Source: a bacterium (GTDB taxonomy: Bacteria; Pseudomonadota; Alphaproteobacteria; Caulobacterales; Hyphomonadaceae). Taken from it: a stretch of 64,000 nucleotides of DNA. The notes beneath the pieces were generated by a model. That model had not been told where the DNA came from, did not search any database, and saw only the letters and a program-made list of their open reading frames with translations. Within the stretch, counting starts at the first letter, position 1; the number at the start of each line of letters is the position of its first letter. Shown piece after piece: positions 26,420 to 39,633 of this stretch. A program made the position numbers and the translations under genes. The stretch is taken from NCBI GenBank assembly GCA_016125045.1, contig WGML01000005.1, positions 62,001 to 126,000 of the forward strand, written 5' to 3'.

Positions 26420-27577
26420 ATGCCTGCGTCACGAAAAACCGACCCGTCCGCCCTTCAGACAGGGCTCGGGCATTTTGCGCTCAGCATCCTCACCTTCGGG
26501 GTTGCCGCCTCCGCGCTGGGCGGCGCGGCCGCCGCGCTCGGCGATGCATCGGACGCAGCGCCGGTCGTGGAATACGCGCTGTTTGATCATAAGGACGCCG
26601 CCGCTCCCTATCTGAAGGCCCGCACCGACGCCGGCGCGCTGGTGAACCACGCCGCCGAGCCGAGCCTCGGCGTCGACTATGATCCCGACGCGGACGCCGG
26701 CGCGCGGCCCGTCACCATCACCATAACGGACCTAGAGCAGGGCTCCCTCGCGCCCGCGGCCCTTCCGCGCGCGCCCATTCTGGGCTTCTTCGAGCGCACG
26801 CCGTCGGGCGACCTGCCGCGCATTGCCGCCGATGGATCGACCCCGGCGCAGGCCTACGCCCGTCCGTTCGTTTCGTCCGGCCAACCCCGTGTCTCGCTGA
26901 TCATCGGCGGTCTCGGCCTCAACGCCACCCACACGCTCGCGGCGATCAACGAACTGCCGCCGGAAGTGACGCTTTCCTTCGTGCCGTATTCCAACAACCT
27001 GCAGACCTGGATCAACCGGGCGCGGGCGGCCGGGCATGAAGTGCTGCTTGAACTTCCGATGGAGCCCTATGATTATCCCAATGTGGACACCGGACCTCAA
27101 ACCCTGCTGACGTCGGCTTCGACCGGCGAAAACCTCCGCCGGCTCAACCTGCTGCTCGGCAAGGCGACCGGCTATTTCGGCGTGACGAATTATCAGGGCG
27201 CGAAGTTCGCAACCGATGAGCGGGCAGCCGCCCCGATCATGAAATCGCTGAACGAGCGCGGCCTCGTTTTCGTCCACGACGGTGCGGCGGCGCGGTCCTC
27301 CCTGCCCGAGGCGGCCGAGAGCGCTGGCCTGTCCTTCGCCGCCGCGGATCGCATCATCGACGCGGAAGCCTCCGCGGACGCGATCGACCGCCAGTTGCTG
27401 GAGCTTGAGGCGCTGGCGCTCCAGAACGGGTCGGCGGTGGGTGTCGGCTTCGCCTATCCCGTGACGGTGGAACAGCTCCAGCAATGGGCCGCCGGGCTCA
27501 AGACCAAGGGCTATGAGCTCGCCCCGGCCTCCCAGGCGGTTGGCGTGACCGCCCTCTCCCTCGGCGACGCGACCTGA
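26420..27577 (+). CDS. YibQ-like divergent polysaccharide deacetylase family protein (PF04748)
   Basis: 385-residue protein with one N-terminal hydrophobic segment (about residues 18-42), so it is membrane-anchored or exported. A variable linker is followed by a divergent polysaccharide deacetylase domain from about residue 150. Family hallmarks are VSLIIGGLGLNATHTLAAINELPPEVTLSF, HEVLLELPMEPYDYP and YFGVTNYQGAKF. The usual N-terminal metal Asp pair of this fold (often DDxG) reads IIGGLG here, so catalysis may be lost, as it often is in this family. It is directly upstream of rppH (2 bases), an arrangement frequent in alphaproteobacteria. Cellular role unknown, perhaps envelope-related. Confidence 0.82.
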   Translation: MPASRKTDPSALQTGLGHFALSILTFGVAASALGGAAAALGDASDAAPVVEYALFDHKDAAAPYLKARTDAGALVNHAAEPSLGVDYDPDADAGARPVTITITDLEQGSLAPAALPRAPILGFFERTPSGDLPRIAADGSTPAQAYARPFVSSGQPRVSLIIGGLGLNATHTLAAINELPPEVTLSFVPYSNNLQTWINRARAAGHEVLLELPMEPYDYPNVDTGPQTLLTSASTGENLRRLNLLLGKATGYFGVTNYQGAKFATDERAAAPIMKSLNERGLVFVHDGAAARSSLPEAAESAGLSFAAADRIIDAEASADAIDRQLLELEALALQNGSAVGVGFAYPVTVEQLQQWAAGLKTKGYELAPASQAVGVTALSLGDAT

Positions 27578-27579
27578 CC

Positions 27580-28095
27580 ATGATCGCCCATCCGCTCGAA
27601 AACGGACGGGACCCCACGCTCTACCGGGCCAATGTCGGCCTCGCCGTCTTCTCGAAGAAGGGCCATGTGATGGTCGGCCACCGCGCCGGCGGCGGGCGCA
27701 ATGACGATCAACGCTTCTCCTGGCAGATGCCGCAGGGCGGGATCGATCGCGGTGAGACCCCCGCCGAGGCCTCGCTGCGCGAGCTGAAGGAGGAGACCGG
27801 GATCAACCCGTCCATGGTCGAGCTGCTGGAAGAGCTCGACCCCTGGCTCTACTACGACTTCCCGCCGGACCTGAAGGCGCGCCTGACCGGTCCCTACCTG
27901 GGACAGCGGCAGAAATGGTTCGCCTTCCGCTTCAAGGGGAGCGAGAGCGATGTGCGCCTCGATGAGCACACGCCGGAATTCGACGCCTGGCGCTGGGCCG
28001 AACTCGCGGAAGCCCCTGCCCTCGTCATCCCTTTCAAGCGGGCGGTCTACGAAGAGGTCGCCCGGCGGTTCGTGCGCTGGACCGAACCGGTGTGA
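27580..28095 (+). CDS. rppH: RNA pyrophosphohydrolase RppH (Nudix)
   Basis: 171-residue Nudix hydrolase that removes pyrophosphate from the 5' end of mRNAs and so primes RNase E decay. The full Nudix box GGIDRGETPAEASLRELKEETGI is present from about residue 48, with RANVGLAVFSKKG at the N-terminus and QKWFAFRF and DAWRWAEL later, as in RppH/NudH. It begins 2 bases after the YibQ-like gene stop codon, so the two are almost certainly cotranscribed. Confidence 0.94.
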   Translation: MIAHPLENGRDPTLYRANVGLAVFSKKGHVMVGHRAGGGRNDDQRFSWQMPQGGIDRGETPAEASLRELKEETGINPSMVELLEELDPWLYYDFPPDLKARLTGPYLGQRQKWFAFRFKGSESDVRLDEHTPEFDAWRWAELAEAPALVIPFKRAVYEEVARRFVRWTEPV

Positions 28096-28282
28096 GGGCG
28101 CCGCTCTTGCGTGCTACCAGCGCGCGATCTGATCGGGCGCATTGCCTTCGACCAGTTCCCGTGCGAGGCGAGTTGCGACGCCGGAGCCTCTCCCGGCTGT
28201 ATCGGTGGGGCCACCAGACCCGGCGCGCTTCTTGCTCTGACTGGGCGCTAAGTGCGTCAACGGGTGCGTGCGAGGGACGAAA

Positions 28283-29275
28283 ATGGCTCAGACTGGCGGG
28301 TCTCGGAAAGTCGGCGTGAAGGCGAGTTCGCTGCTCGACGGGCGAACGCTGGTGACTGGCGGGTCCGGCTTTCTTGGCTCCCATCTCTGCGACAAGCTCC
28401 TTGCGCAAGGGCGCGAAGTGCTCTGCGTCGACAATCTCTTCACCGGACAAAAGCGCAATGTCGCCCACCTCATCGGGCACAGCCGGTTCGAATTTCTCCG
28501 TCATGACGTGACGATGCCGCTCTTTGTCGAGGTCGACGAGATCTACAATCTCGCCTGCCCCGCCTCTCCGGTGCACTACCAGCACGATCCCGTGCAGACG
28601 ACGAAGACCTCGGTCCACGGCGCGATCAACATGCTTGGCCTCGCCAAGCGCCTGCACGCCAAAATCCTCCAGGCGTCGACGTCGGAGGTCTATGGCGACC
28701 CCAAGGTTCACCCGCAGACGGAGGATTACTGGGGACATGTGAACCCGATCGGCCCGCGCTCCTGCTATGACGAGGGCAAGCGCTGCGCCGAAACCCTGTT
28801 CTTCGATTACCACCGCCAGCACGATCTTAAGATCAAGGTCGTTCGCATTTTCAACACCTACGGCCCCCGCATGCATCCGAATGACGGACGAGTGGTGTCG
28901 AACTTCATCCTTCAGGCGCTTCGCGGCGAGGCGATCACCCTCTATGGCGACGGCGGCCAGACGCGGTCCTTCTGCTATTGCGACGACCTGCTCGACGCCA
29001 TGGTCTGCATGATGCAAACCGGCGACGACGTGACCGGCCCGATCAATATCGGCAATCCCGGCGAATTCTCGATGCGCGAACTGGCCGAGATCGTGCTCGA
29101 ACTCACCGGCTCGAAGTCGCCGCTCGAATATCGCCCCCTGCCAGCGGACGACCCCAAGCAGCGCCGGCCGGACATCACCCTTGCGCGCCAGACGCTGGGC
29201 TGGGAGCCCAAGGTTCAGCTCCGCGACGGGCTGAAGGAAACCATCGCCTATTTCCGCTCACTCATCGCAAGCTGA
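28283..29275 (+). CDS. UDP-glucuronate decarboxylase (UDP-xylose synthase), SDR family
   Basis: 330-residue extended short-chain dehydrogenase. The NAD motif [11 protein letters not shown] is at the N-terminus. The active-site segment [11 protein letters not shown] carries the YxxxK pair, and the TSEVYGDP segment supplies the Ser/Thr. [14 protein letters not shown] and the [15 protein letters not shown] stretch are hallmarks of UXS, which decarboxylates UDP-glucuronate to UDP-xylose. The ATG at 28283 has the ribosome binding site GAGGGA; the track's GTG 15 bases earlier is less likely. It is followed by galE. The UDP-glucose dehydrogenase needed to supply its substrate is not in the window. 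Confidence 0.9.
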   Translation: MAQTGGSRKVGVKASSLLDGRTLVTGGSGFLGSHLCDKLLAQGREVLCVDNLFTGQKRNVAHLIGHSRFEFLRHDVTMPLFVEVDEIYNLACPASPVHYQHDPVQTTKTSVHGAINMLGLAKRLHAKILQASTSEVYGDPKVHPQTEDYWGHVNPIGPRSCYDEGKRCAETLFFDYHRQHDLKIKVVRIFNTYGPRMHPNDGRVVSNFILQALRGEAITLYGDGGQTRSFCYCDDLLDAMVCMMQTGDDVTGPINIGNPGEFSMRELAEIVLELTGSKSPLEYRPLPADDPKQRRPDITLARQTLGWEPKVQLRDGLKETIAYFRSLIAS

Positions 29276-29323
29276 TCCCGTTCCGCACGCGACGTGCGGG
29301 GCCAGCCGGAGGTCGAAACCCAG

Positions 29324-30298
29324 ATGACAACAGTTCTCGTGATCGGCGGGGCAGGATATGTCGGCAGCCATTGCTGCAAGGCGTTCGCCGAAGCGGGCTG
29401 GAACGTCGTGACGTTCGACAATCTGTCGGGCGGCTGGCGGGATTTCGTGAAGTTCGGCCCCCTAATCGAGGGCGACATCCGCGACCGCGCCGCCCTCGAC
29501 GCCGCCATCCGTGAAACCAGGCCGGATGTCGTCGCCCATTTCGCCGGGCTGATCGAGGTAGGGCTGTCGGTCACCAATCCCGGCGCCTTCTACGACGTCA
29601 ACGTCACCGGCACGCTGAACATCCTCGAAGCGATGACCGCCGCCGGGGTCAACCGGATGATCTTCTCCTCGACCTGCGCCACCTATGGCGCGCCGGTGCG
29701 CACGCCGATGGACGAGACCCATCCGCAATGGCCGATCAATCCCTATGGTTGGACCAAGCTGTTCGCCGAACGGATGATGGCGGACTTCGACCGCGCCCAC
29801 GGCCTTCGCTACGCGGCCCTTCGCTATTTCAACGCCGCGGGCGCCGACGCATCGGCGGAGATCGGTGAACGCCACGAGCCGGAAACCCACGTCATCCCGC
29901 TTGCCATTCGCGGCGCGAAAAGCTCTGACTACACCTTCACCATCTTCGGCGATGACTACGACACGCGCGACGGCACCTGCGTGCGCGACTATATCCACGT
30001 CACCGATCTCGCCGACGCGCATCGCCGGGCGATCCAGCATCTGCTCGACGGCGGAGCAAGCGAGGCGTTCAATCTGGGCACGGGCGTCGGCACCACCGTC
30101 GCCGAAGTCGCGGCGGCCGTGGAGACCGCCTCCGGGCGTCCCCTGCCCCGCAAGTTCGGACCGCGCCGACCGGGTGATTCCCCCGCCCTCGTCGCCGCCG
30201 CGGAGAAGGCGAACCGTCTGCTCGGCTGGACACCGCGGCACTCCTCGATCGACAATATCGTGCAGACCGCCTGGCGCTGGCACCTTCGCCAACCCTGA
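29324..30298 (+). CDS. galE: UDP-glucose 4-epimerase
   Basis: 324-residue extended SDR enzyme interconverting UDP-glucose and UDP-galactose. It shows the NAD motif VIGGAGYVGSHCC, the active-site pair in NPYGWTKLFAE, the SSTCATYGAP segment and the RDGTCVRDYIHVTDLA segment typical of GalE. The ATG at 29324 is preceded by GGAGG. It sits between the UDP-xylose synthase and galU in one direction, forming a nucleotide-sugar group for envelope polysaccharide or LPS. Confidence 0.93.
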   Translation: MTTVLVIGGAGYVGSHCCKAFAEAGWNVVTFDNLSGGWRDFVKFGPLIEGDIRDRAALDAAIRETRPDVVAHFAGLIEVGLSVTNPGAFYDVNVTGTLNILEAMTAAGVNRMIFSSTCATYGAPVRTPMDETHPQWPINPYGWTKLFAERMMADFDRAHGLRYAALRYFNAAGADASAEIGERHEPETHVIPLAIRGAKSSDYTFTIFGDDYDTRDGTCVRDYIHVTDLADAHRRAIQHLLDGGASEAFNLGTGVGTTVAEVAAAVETASGRPLPRKFGPRRPGDSPALVAAAEKANRLLGWTPRHSSIDNIVQTAWRWHLRQP

Positions 30299-30446
30299 TC
30301 GCGGTGATCGGCGCGCCGACCACCCGTCCGCGCGCCGCCGCCCTGCACACGCGCGAGGACTTTCCCGCGGCACGCGATTTGCTCGTCCCTATCAAACCGC
30401 CGCGGGCGAGAAGCGATCGGCGAAGCGAAACTGAGGAGTTCCCCGA

Positions 30447-31331
30447 ATGAAAAAGGTCCGCAAGGCCGTCCTCCCCGTCGCCGGCTTCGGCACACGCGTG
30501 CTGCCCGCCACGAAATCCATCCCCAAGGAGATGCTGCCCGCCTTCGACCGGCCGGCGATCCAGTATGTCGTGGACGAGGCGCGCGCGGCGGGCGTTGAGC
30601 ATTTCATCTTCGTCACCGGCCGCAACAAGGGCGCGATCGAGGACTATTTCGACCGCGCCTATGAGCTCGAGACCACGCTCAAGGAAAAGAACAAGACCGC
30701 GCTGCTGGAAGAGCTCGACCGGCTCTGCCTTCCGCCGGGCGCCGCAAGCTTCGTGCGCCAGCAGGCCCCGCTCGGCCTCGGCCACGCCGTGCTCTGCGCC
30801 CGCGATCTCGTCGGCGACGAGCCGTTCGCGGTCCTCCTGCCCGACGTCCTCGTCCATGCCTCGCCCTCCTGCCTCGCGCAGATGACCGCGGCCTACGCCG
30901 AGGTCGGCGGCAATATCGTGGCGGTGGACGAGGTTCCGGCCGAACGCGTCTCGTCCTACGGCGTCATCGCTCCGAAGACCGCGGGCGACCAGGGGCCATT
31001 GATCGAGATGAGCGGCATGGTCGAGAAGCCGCCGCGCGAGAGCGCTCCTTCGCGCCTCAAGATCACCGGCCGCTACATCCTTCAGCCTGAAATCTTCGGC
31101 CTGCTCGCCACCCAGGCCCGCGGCGCCGGAGGCGAGATCCAGCTGACGGACGCGATGCAGCGCCTGATGGGATCGCAGACCTTCCACGCCTTCCGCTACG
31201 CCGGACGCGACTATGATTGCGGCGACAAGCTGCTTTATCTGGAGGCCTTCGCCGCGCTCGCCCTCGCCCACCCGGAGCTTGGCAAGGACGCACGGGCGGT
31301 GCTCGAAGCGGTGCTCGCCCGCAAGCCCTGA
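30447..31331 (+). CDS. galU: UTP-glucose-1-phosphate uridylyltransferase
   Basis: 294-residue enzyme making UDP-glucose from glucose-1-phosphate and UTP. The signature PVAGFGTRVLPATKSIPKEMLP is at the N-terminus, followed by VLLPDVLV and LIEMSGMVEKPP. Length and motifs are standard. A strong GAGGAG ribosome binding site precedes the ATG. Glucose-1-phosphate could come from the phosphomutase at 2.8 kb, and its product feeds galE next door. It is convergent with an unknown proline-rich protein gene. Confidence 0.95.
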   Translation: MKKVRKAVLPVAGFGTRVLPATKSIPKEMLPAFDRPAIQYVVDEARAAGVEHFIFVTGRNKGAIEDYFDRAYELETTLKEKNKTALLEELDRLCLPPGAASFVRQQAPLGLGHAVLCARDLVGDEPFAVLLPDVLVHASPSCLAQMTAAYAEVGGNIVAVDEVPAERVSSYGVIAPKTAGDQGPLIEMSGMVEKPPRESAPSRLKITGRYILQPEIFGLLATQARGAGGEIQLTDAMQRLMGSQTFHAFRYAGRDYDCGDKLLYLEAFAALALAHPELGKDARAVLEAVLARKP

Positions 31332-31343
31332 CGGCGTCGCGTC

Positions 31344-32309
31344 TCAACCGCGAAGGAACTCCGCCTTGATAAGGCCCGGCTGTTCGCCCCGCGCCGGATA
31401 CTCGAGAACATCGACATAACGCCCCGCCGGCGAGCGGAAGCGCGTGAACAGCACGCTTTCATCCAGCGTCTCTTCCGACGTCTTTTCAAACCGCGACTCG
31501 GTTTGCGTCAGTGCGCTTCGTAGACGCGGGCCCGCCGCATCGCTGAGCGGGCGAGCGATGATCACCCCGCATCCCGCCGCACCAGAGTGGGCATAGAGAT
31601 ACACCTGGCTGTCGGTTGACTCCGCGGCCCAGGTGACGGCGTCGGCTGGCAGGGTCCGCTTCACGAAGTCCGGCGCTTCGGCGGTCTGCAGACCGGCCGC
31701 CCCGGCGAGGGCCGCCGGCGTAGACGCGTCTTCCGCGGCGGACTGACAGATGCTCAGCAACAGGCCCTGCGCGACTTCGAACGAGAACTGACCGAATTGC
31801 TCCGATCGGGGCGGCGGCGGCTCCTGCGGCCGGGCCAGCGTGCGCGGCGGTTCGGGCGGCTCTGATGGTCCGTCGACGACAGGCGCGCGCGCCGCCGGGG
31901 AAGGCGGAGCGGTCGGGACAGAGGCCGATGCTGCGTCGGGCGCGGCCTGGACCGTGATTTCAGGTGACGGCTCCGGAGTCGGAACTGGCGTCTGAACTGG
32001 CGTCTGAACTGGCGTCGGCGCTTGTTCTGTCGCCGCCGCTTCAGATGGTGTGGCGGCTTCCCCAGGCGACGCCGCGCCCGAGCCCGGATCGCCCTCTCGC
32101 ACGACCATCCACATCCCGCCGCCGGGCGCGGGCGGCGTCTCGGTTTCCGAGGGAACAGCGCCCTGCGGGTTCGGGGCGGAGACTGCGGGCGGAGGGACAG
32201 GATCAGGCCGCGGTTGCGTCTCCGGCGGGGACTGCGCCACCGCGGTCGACCCGATCCACAGACCTGCTCCGATCACGGCTGTGATCGCTGCTTCAAGCGC
32301 ATGGCGCAT
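31344..32309 (-). CDS. Exported proline/alanine-rich protein, function unknown
   Basis: 321 residues with a signal peptide (MRHALEAAITAVIGAGLWIGSTAVAQ, likely cleavage after VAQ). A disordered Pro/Ala/Thr-rich region follows (about 27-170), including three copies of TPVQ/TPVP. The C-terminal 150 residues are folded-looking (FGQFSFEVAQGLLLSICQSA, VYLYAHSGAAGCGVIIARPL). I do not recognise the family. The start at 32309 was chosen over the track's 32351 because it begins the signal peptide and has GGGAGGGGG upstream. It lies 182 bases downstream of atpC in the same direction, so readthrough from atpC is possible. Confidence 0.7.
   Translation of the reverse strand: MRHALEAAITAVIGAGLWIGSTAVAQSPPETQPRPDPVPPPAVSAPNPQGAVPSETETPPAPGGGMWMVVREGDPGSGAASPGEAATPSEAAATEQAPTPVQTPVQTPVPTPEPSPEITVQAAPDAASASVPTAPPSPAARAPVVDGPSEPPEPPRTLARPQEPPPPRSEQFGQFSFEVAQGLLLSICQSAAEDASTPAALAGAAGLQTAEAPDFVKRTLPADAVTWAAESTDSQVYLYAHSGAAGCGVIIARPLSDAAGPRLRSALTQTESRFEKTSEETLDESVLFTRFRSPAGRYVDVLEYPARGEQPGLIKAEFLRG
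31982..32017 (-). repeat. 12-bp tandem repeat (three copies) in the proline-rich gene
   Basis: The + strand unit GAACTGGCGTCT occurs at 31982, 31994 and, with one changed base, 32006. It encodes the TPVQTPVQTPVP stretch in the disordered linker of the minus-strand gene. Confidence 0.85.
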
Positions 32310-32491
32310 CGCCCACCCATCCCCCTCCCGGATGACCCTTGGTCCAACCATACCCGACTTTAGACGGGAAGTGCGACGTTTGGTTTCGCGTGAAGCGGGA
32401 TTCTTTGCGTTTCGTGAACGAGAGGCTCTGCGCCGCCACCGGGCTGACCTGTCTATTGCAGGCGCGCGGTCACAAGCGGAGACCGCGAGCC

Positions 32492-32896
32492 CTAGCCGAC
32501 CGACACCGCGGCTTTCAGGGCCTCAAGATAGGCGAGCCGGTCCGCCGCCCGCGCGCGCCGCGCTTCGTCGCCGGGATCGGCGGCGTCCGTGCGCACCACC
32601 TCGATCTCCGCCGACAGCTTCGCGACATCGACATCCGACAGCCGCACCGCCTCCTCCGCGAGGATGGTCAGCCCGTCCGGGGTGACGTCCGCGAACCCGC
32701 CCCGCACGAACACCGCAGTCTTGTCGCCCGCCTCATGGATCGTCACGACGCCCGGCTTCAGCGTCGTCATGAAGGGCGCGTGGTTGGGCAGAACGCCGAA
32801 CTCCCCCTCGACGCCCGGCGCATCCACCTGCTTCACCGCGCCGGAGAACAGTTCGCGCTCGGGCGAGACCAGCGAGAATTGGAGAACGTCGGCCAT
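32492..32896 (-). CDS. atpC: F1-ATPase epsilon subunit
   Basis: 134-residue epsilon subunit of the F1 sector, part of the rotating stalk and an inhibitor of ATP hydrolysis. It begins MADVLQFSLVSPERELFSG and contains VDAPGVEGEFGVLPNHAPFMT, the family hallmark. The track extends it to 33001; the ATG at 32896 has AAGGA upstream and matches the conserved N-terminus. In most alphaproteobacteria it directly follows atpD. Here an opposite-strand gene of 1.8 kb lies between them, so it must be transcribed from its own promoter (candidate at 32939-32967). Confidence 0.95.
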   Translation of the reverse strand: MADVLQFSLVSPERELFSGAVKQVDAPGVEGEFGVLPNHAPFMTTLKPGVVTIHEAGDKTAVFVRGGFADVTPDGLTILAEEAVRLSDVDVAKLSAEIEVVRTDAADPGDEARRARAADRLAYLEALKAAVSVG

Positions 32897-32938
32897 GAGA
32901 ATTTCCTTTTCCGCCGCTCGTCTAGCAGGACCAGACCG

Positions 32939-32967
32939 CGTGTAAAGGCCGCATCTTGTCTTGCCAA
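32939..32967 (-). promoter_or_regulatory. Candidate promoter for atpC
   Basis: On the minus strand TTGGCA (32967-32962), 17 bases, then TACACG (32944-32939). The expected start point leaves a leader of about 35 bases before the atpC ATG at 32896. Its -35 overlaps that of the divergent promoter on the other strand. Confidence 0.5.
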
Positions 32968-32989
32968 TCGGGCATGCCGCGCGCAAAAT
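32961..32989 (+). promoter_or_regulatory. Candidate promoter for the inserted exported-protein gene
   Basis: TTGCCA (32961-32966), 17 bases, then CAAAAT (32984-32989) on the + strand. The predicted start point is about 20 bases before the ATG at 33017. Its -35 shares bases with the atpC promoter -35 on the other strand (the palindromic core TTGCCAA). Confidence 0.5.
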
Positions 32990-33016
32990 CCGACAAGGCA
33001 TCCATGGCGGGACGAG

Positions 33017-34816
33017 ATGCTCATGGGAAACATTGTCGCCCTTTCGATCAAGCGCCTGTTGCTGATCATTGCCGCTTGGGCCGTTATGACGGTCCCGCTT
33101 GGTCCAAGGTCGTTTGCGGCCCCCGCCACAGAATTTGCCTGCAATGTCTTCCTGGGCGTCGCGACCTGCGGCCTCGCGATCGGTGACGCGGCGCGACCGT
33201 TATCCCAAAGCGAACCCTTCGCCTCGAAAGATCCTGTCTCCTCCATCGCCGCCTTTTCGGAGCCGACAACCCGCACCTTCAATCTCAACAACACGAGCTT
33301 CACCACCGAGACCGGCGAGCCGACGGAGGGCGGGCTGATGACCAGGACATCCTGGTTCCGGCTCGAGCTCGCCGGATCGGGAGCCTCGACGCGCCGGGCG
33401 ATGATCCATACGTTCGGGTCCGAAATCGATACCGTAATCGCCGTCTATTCCGGGCCGGGCGGCTCTTTTGGCGGCCTCACCCGAATTGCCGGAAACAACG
33501 ACTTCGTGGCGCCCGGCGTCTCGTCCCAGCAGAGCCTGGTGCAGGTGGATCTGCAACCGGGAATGACCTATTGGCTACAGGTTGGATCGATCGGGGGAGC
33601 CCAAGGAAACATAGCCATCACCTCATCCGTCCTCGCAGACCAGGGCGGTCTTTCGGCGTTTCTCTACAAATACGGCGCGAACACCTCCTTCAACGGCCGC
33701 GAGTATTTCTGCACAAGCGGGGTCTGCCCGACAGCGGGATTCATCCTCTATAACGCCACCGCCGGTGCGATGACTGTCACGCCATCGACGACCCTTCCCA
33801 CACGCTTCAGCGCGCCGGCGGCCTTCCAGCTCGCGGCCGGCGCCGTTGCGACAGCTGAATTCACCGGCCTCGCTCTCACTGACTCAACCACCCGAACGGA
33901 AATCGGCTCGTTCGTGTTTGAAGGACGGACCGCAGGCGCTCTGACGGGTCGCGCCACCGAGCGTGCGGTCACACGGGTGCGCGGCGCGGCTCCGGCGACC
34001 ACCATCGCCGCCGCCGTGCTTCCATCAGGTCGCGCCGGGTCCCCCAACGAGCCCCTCACCGGCTTCATGAGCATTATCAACTCCGGCGCTCAGCCCGCGA
34101 TCGGCTGTCACCTCCGGACCGCCCAGTTCTCAGCCTACAGGATGTTCTTCCAGGCTACGGACCCGGCGAGCAACCTTCCCATCGGATCGATCGACGCCCC
34201 GATCGATATTCCGGCCGGCGCGACCCGCACATTCGTCTTTTCGGTGGAGAGTTTCGCCACCGAACTCGGCGACCCCACCGCCGCCGTGAACCCGTTTCAG
34301 ATCGAGTGCGCCAACGCCACATCAGGCGCGATCGGCGGGCTCGCGAGCGCCTTCGCCCTCACCTCCATCTTCACCTTCGACCCGGCGGACATGATATCCA
34401 TCGGCGTCACGCCCTCCGGCGACGGGATTCTGAACGTGCCTTCCGCCGGGCAGGCGTTCCCGGTGGCGACCGTGAACATCGGGGCTTCGGCGACGATCCG
34501 CGCGCGCGCGATCTACGCGCGGCCGTTCAGCGATCCGTCGGATCAGGCGTTCACGGCGACGATCTGCAAGACCAATCCGTCGACCGGCCAGTGCCTCGCC
34601 CCGCCGACGGCGGAAGTGGCTTTCACCGCCGCGCCGAACGTCGTTCACACATTCACCGCCTTTGTGTCGCGTCCGGCGTCTGCGCCCGCCTATTCCCCGA
34701 GCGAACGGCGCATGATCGTTGAATTCCGACAGGACTCGCCTGTGGGATTCATCTCGTCGTCCAGCGCCACGCCGGTATCGGTCGGGTCAACCAGCGCCGC
34801 GGTTCGGGCGCAGTAA
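33017..34816 (+). CDS. Exported protein with a pre-peptidase C-terminal-like (PPC) domain, inserted between atpD and atpC
   Basis: 599-residue secreted protein of unknown function. It has an N-terminal signal peptide (hydrophobic stretch about residues 8-28, ending SFAAPATEFA). A beta-rich domain at about residues 100-205 resembles the PPC domain: SWFRLELAG, the FGSEIDTVIAVYSG strand pair, and TYWLQVGS. The remaining 390 residues are beta-rich and Ser/Thr/Ala-rich, with no protease or sugar-cleaving motif recognised. The start is ATG 33017 (a second ATG two codons later is possible). It faces atpD, ending 14 bases from the atpD stop, and is divergent from atpC. Codon use includes more ATA, GGA and AAA-type codons than its neighbours, which suggests later arrival. 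Confidence 0.75.
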   Translation: MLMGNIVALSIKRLLLIIAAWAVMTVPLGPRSFAAPATEFACNVFLGVATCGLAIGDAARPLSQSEPFASKDPVSSIAAFSEPTTRTFNLNNTSFTTETGEPTEGGLMTRTSWFRLELAGSGASTRRAMIHTFGSEIDTVIAVYSGPGGSFGGLTRIAGNNDFVAPGVSSQQSLVQVDLQPGMTYWLQVGSIGGAQGNIAITSSVLADQGGLSAFLYKYGANTSFNGREYFCTSGVCPTAGFILYNATAGAMTVTPSTTLPTRFSAPAAFQLAAGAVATAEFTGLALTDSTTRTEIGSFVFEGRTAGALTGRATERAVTRVRGAAPATTIAAAVLPSGRAGSPNEPLTGFMSIINSGAQPAIGCHLRTAQFSAYRMFFQATDPASNLPIGSIDAPIDIPAGATRTFVFSVESFATELGDPTAAVNPFQIECANATSGAIGGLASAFALTSIFTFDPADMISIGVTPSGDGILNVPSAGQAFPVATVNIGASATIRARAIYARPFSDPSDQAFTATICKTNPSTGQCLAPPTAEVAFTAAPNVVHTFTAFVSRPASAPAYSPSERRMIVEFRQDSPVGFISSSSATPVSVGSTSAAVRAQ

Positions 34817-34830
34817 CCAGCCGGACGGTC

Positions 34831-37184
<2,354 letters not shown>

Positions 37185-37228
37185 TCAGCAGCCCCTGTTC
37201 CCGTGTTGGGTCCGATGGACCAGTCGGC

Positions 37229-39330
<2,102 letters not shown>

Positions 39331-39420
39331 ATCTGTGCCCGCAATCTCCGGCCCGCCGCGCCCGGGCCCGAGCGTTTGAAAATTCGCTCACAAATCAGGT
39401 GACTGCAGGCGGCCAGACGC

Positions 39421-39448
39421 GGAGCCCCCCTCAGGTTGAGGCGGCTCC
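39421..39448. other. Hairpin overlapping the predicted atp promoter
   Basis: GGAGCC (39421-39426) pairs with GGCTCC (39443-39448), and inside these CCTCA (39429-39433) pairs with TGAGG (39437-39441) around a GGT loop, giving 11 base pairs with a small internal loop. It overlaps the candidate -10 of the atp promoter and would lie at the very 5' end of the transcript. There is no T-tract, so it is not a terminator on either strand. Confidence 0.45.
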
Positions 39449-39473
39449 TAGCATGAGCCCCTACCCATGACAA
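39445..39473 (-). promoter_or_regulatory. Candidate promoter of the atpHAGD operon
   Basis: On the minus strand TTGTCA (39473-39468), 17 bases, then TAGGAG (39450-39445). This leaves a leader of about 110 bases before the atpH TTG. The 303-base gap to the divergent SOUL gene contains no other feature I can support besides the hairpin at 39421-39448 and the SOUL ribosome binding site. Confidence 0.4.
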
Positions 39474-39633
39474 CATGACGCCGTCGCGACAATTCGCTTT
39501 GCCGGCGCGTTCCGTGGCCGGAGGGTCGCGCGCGCCCCCTCTCCGCGTCCGGGCGGCATGCTCGGGCCGCATCGCCTGATCCACAGGACGCGCCGCCGGC
39601 GTATACCTGCAACACACAAGGAATTACCGGCCC

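Noticed and set aside
28820-28840. Palindrome GATCTTAAGATC as an operator
   Set aside because: It lies in the middle of the UDP-glucuronate decarboxylase coding sequence and is explained by ordinary codons.
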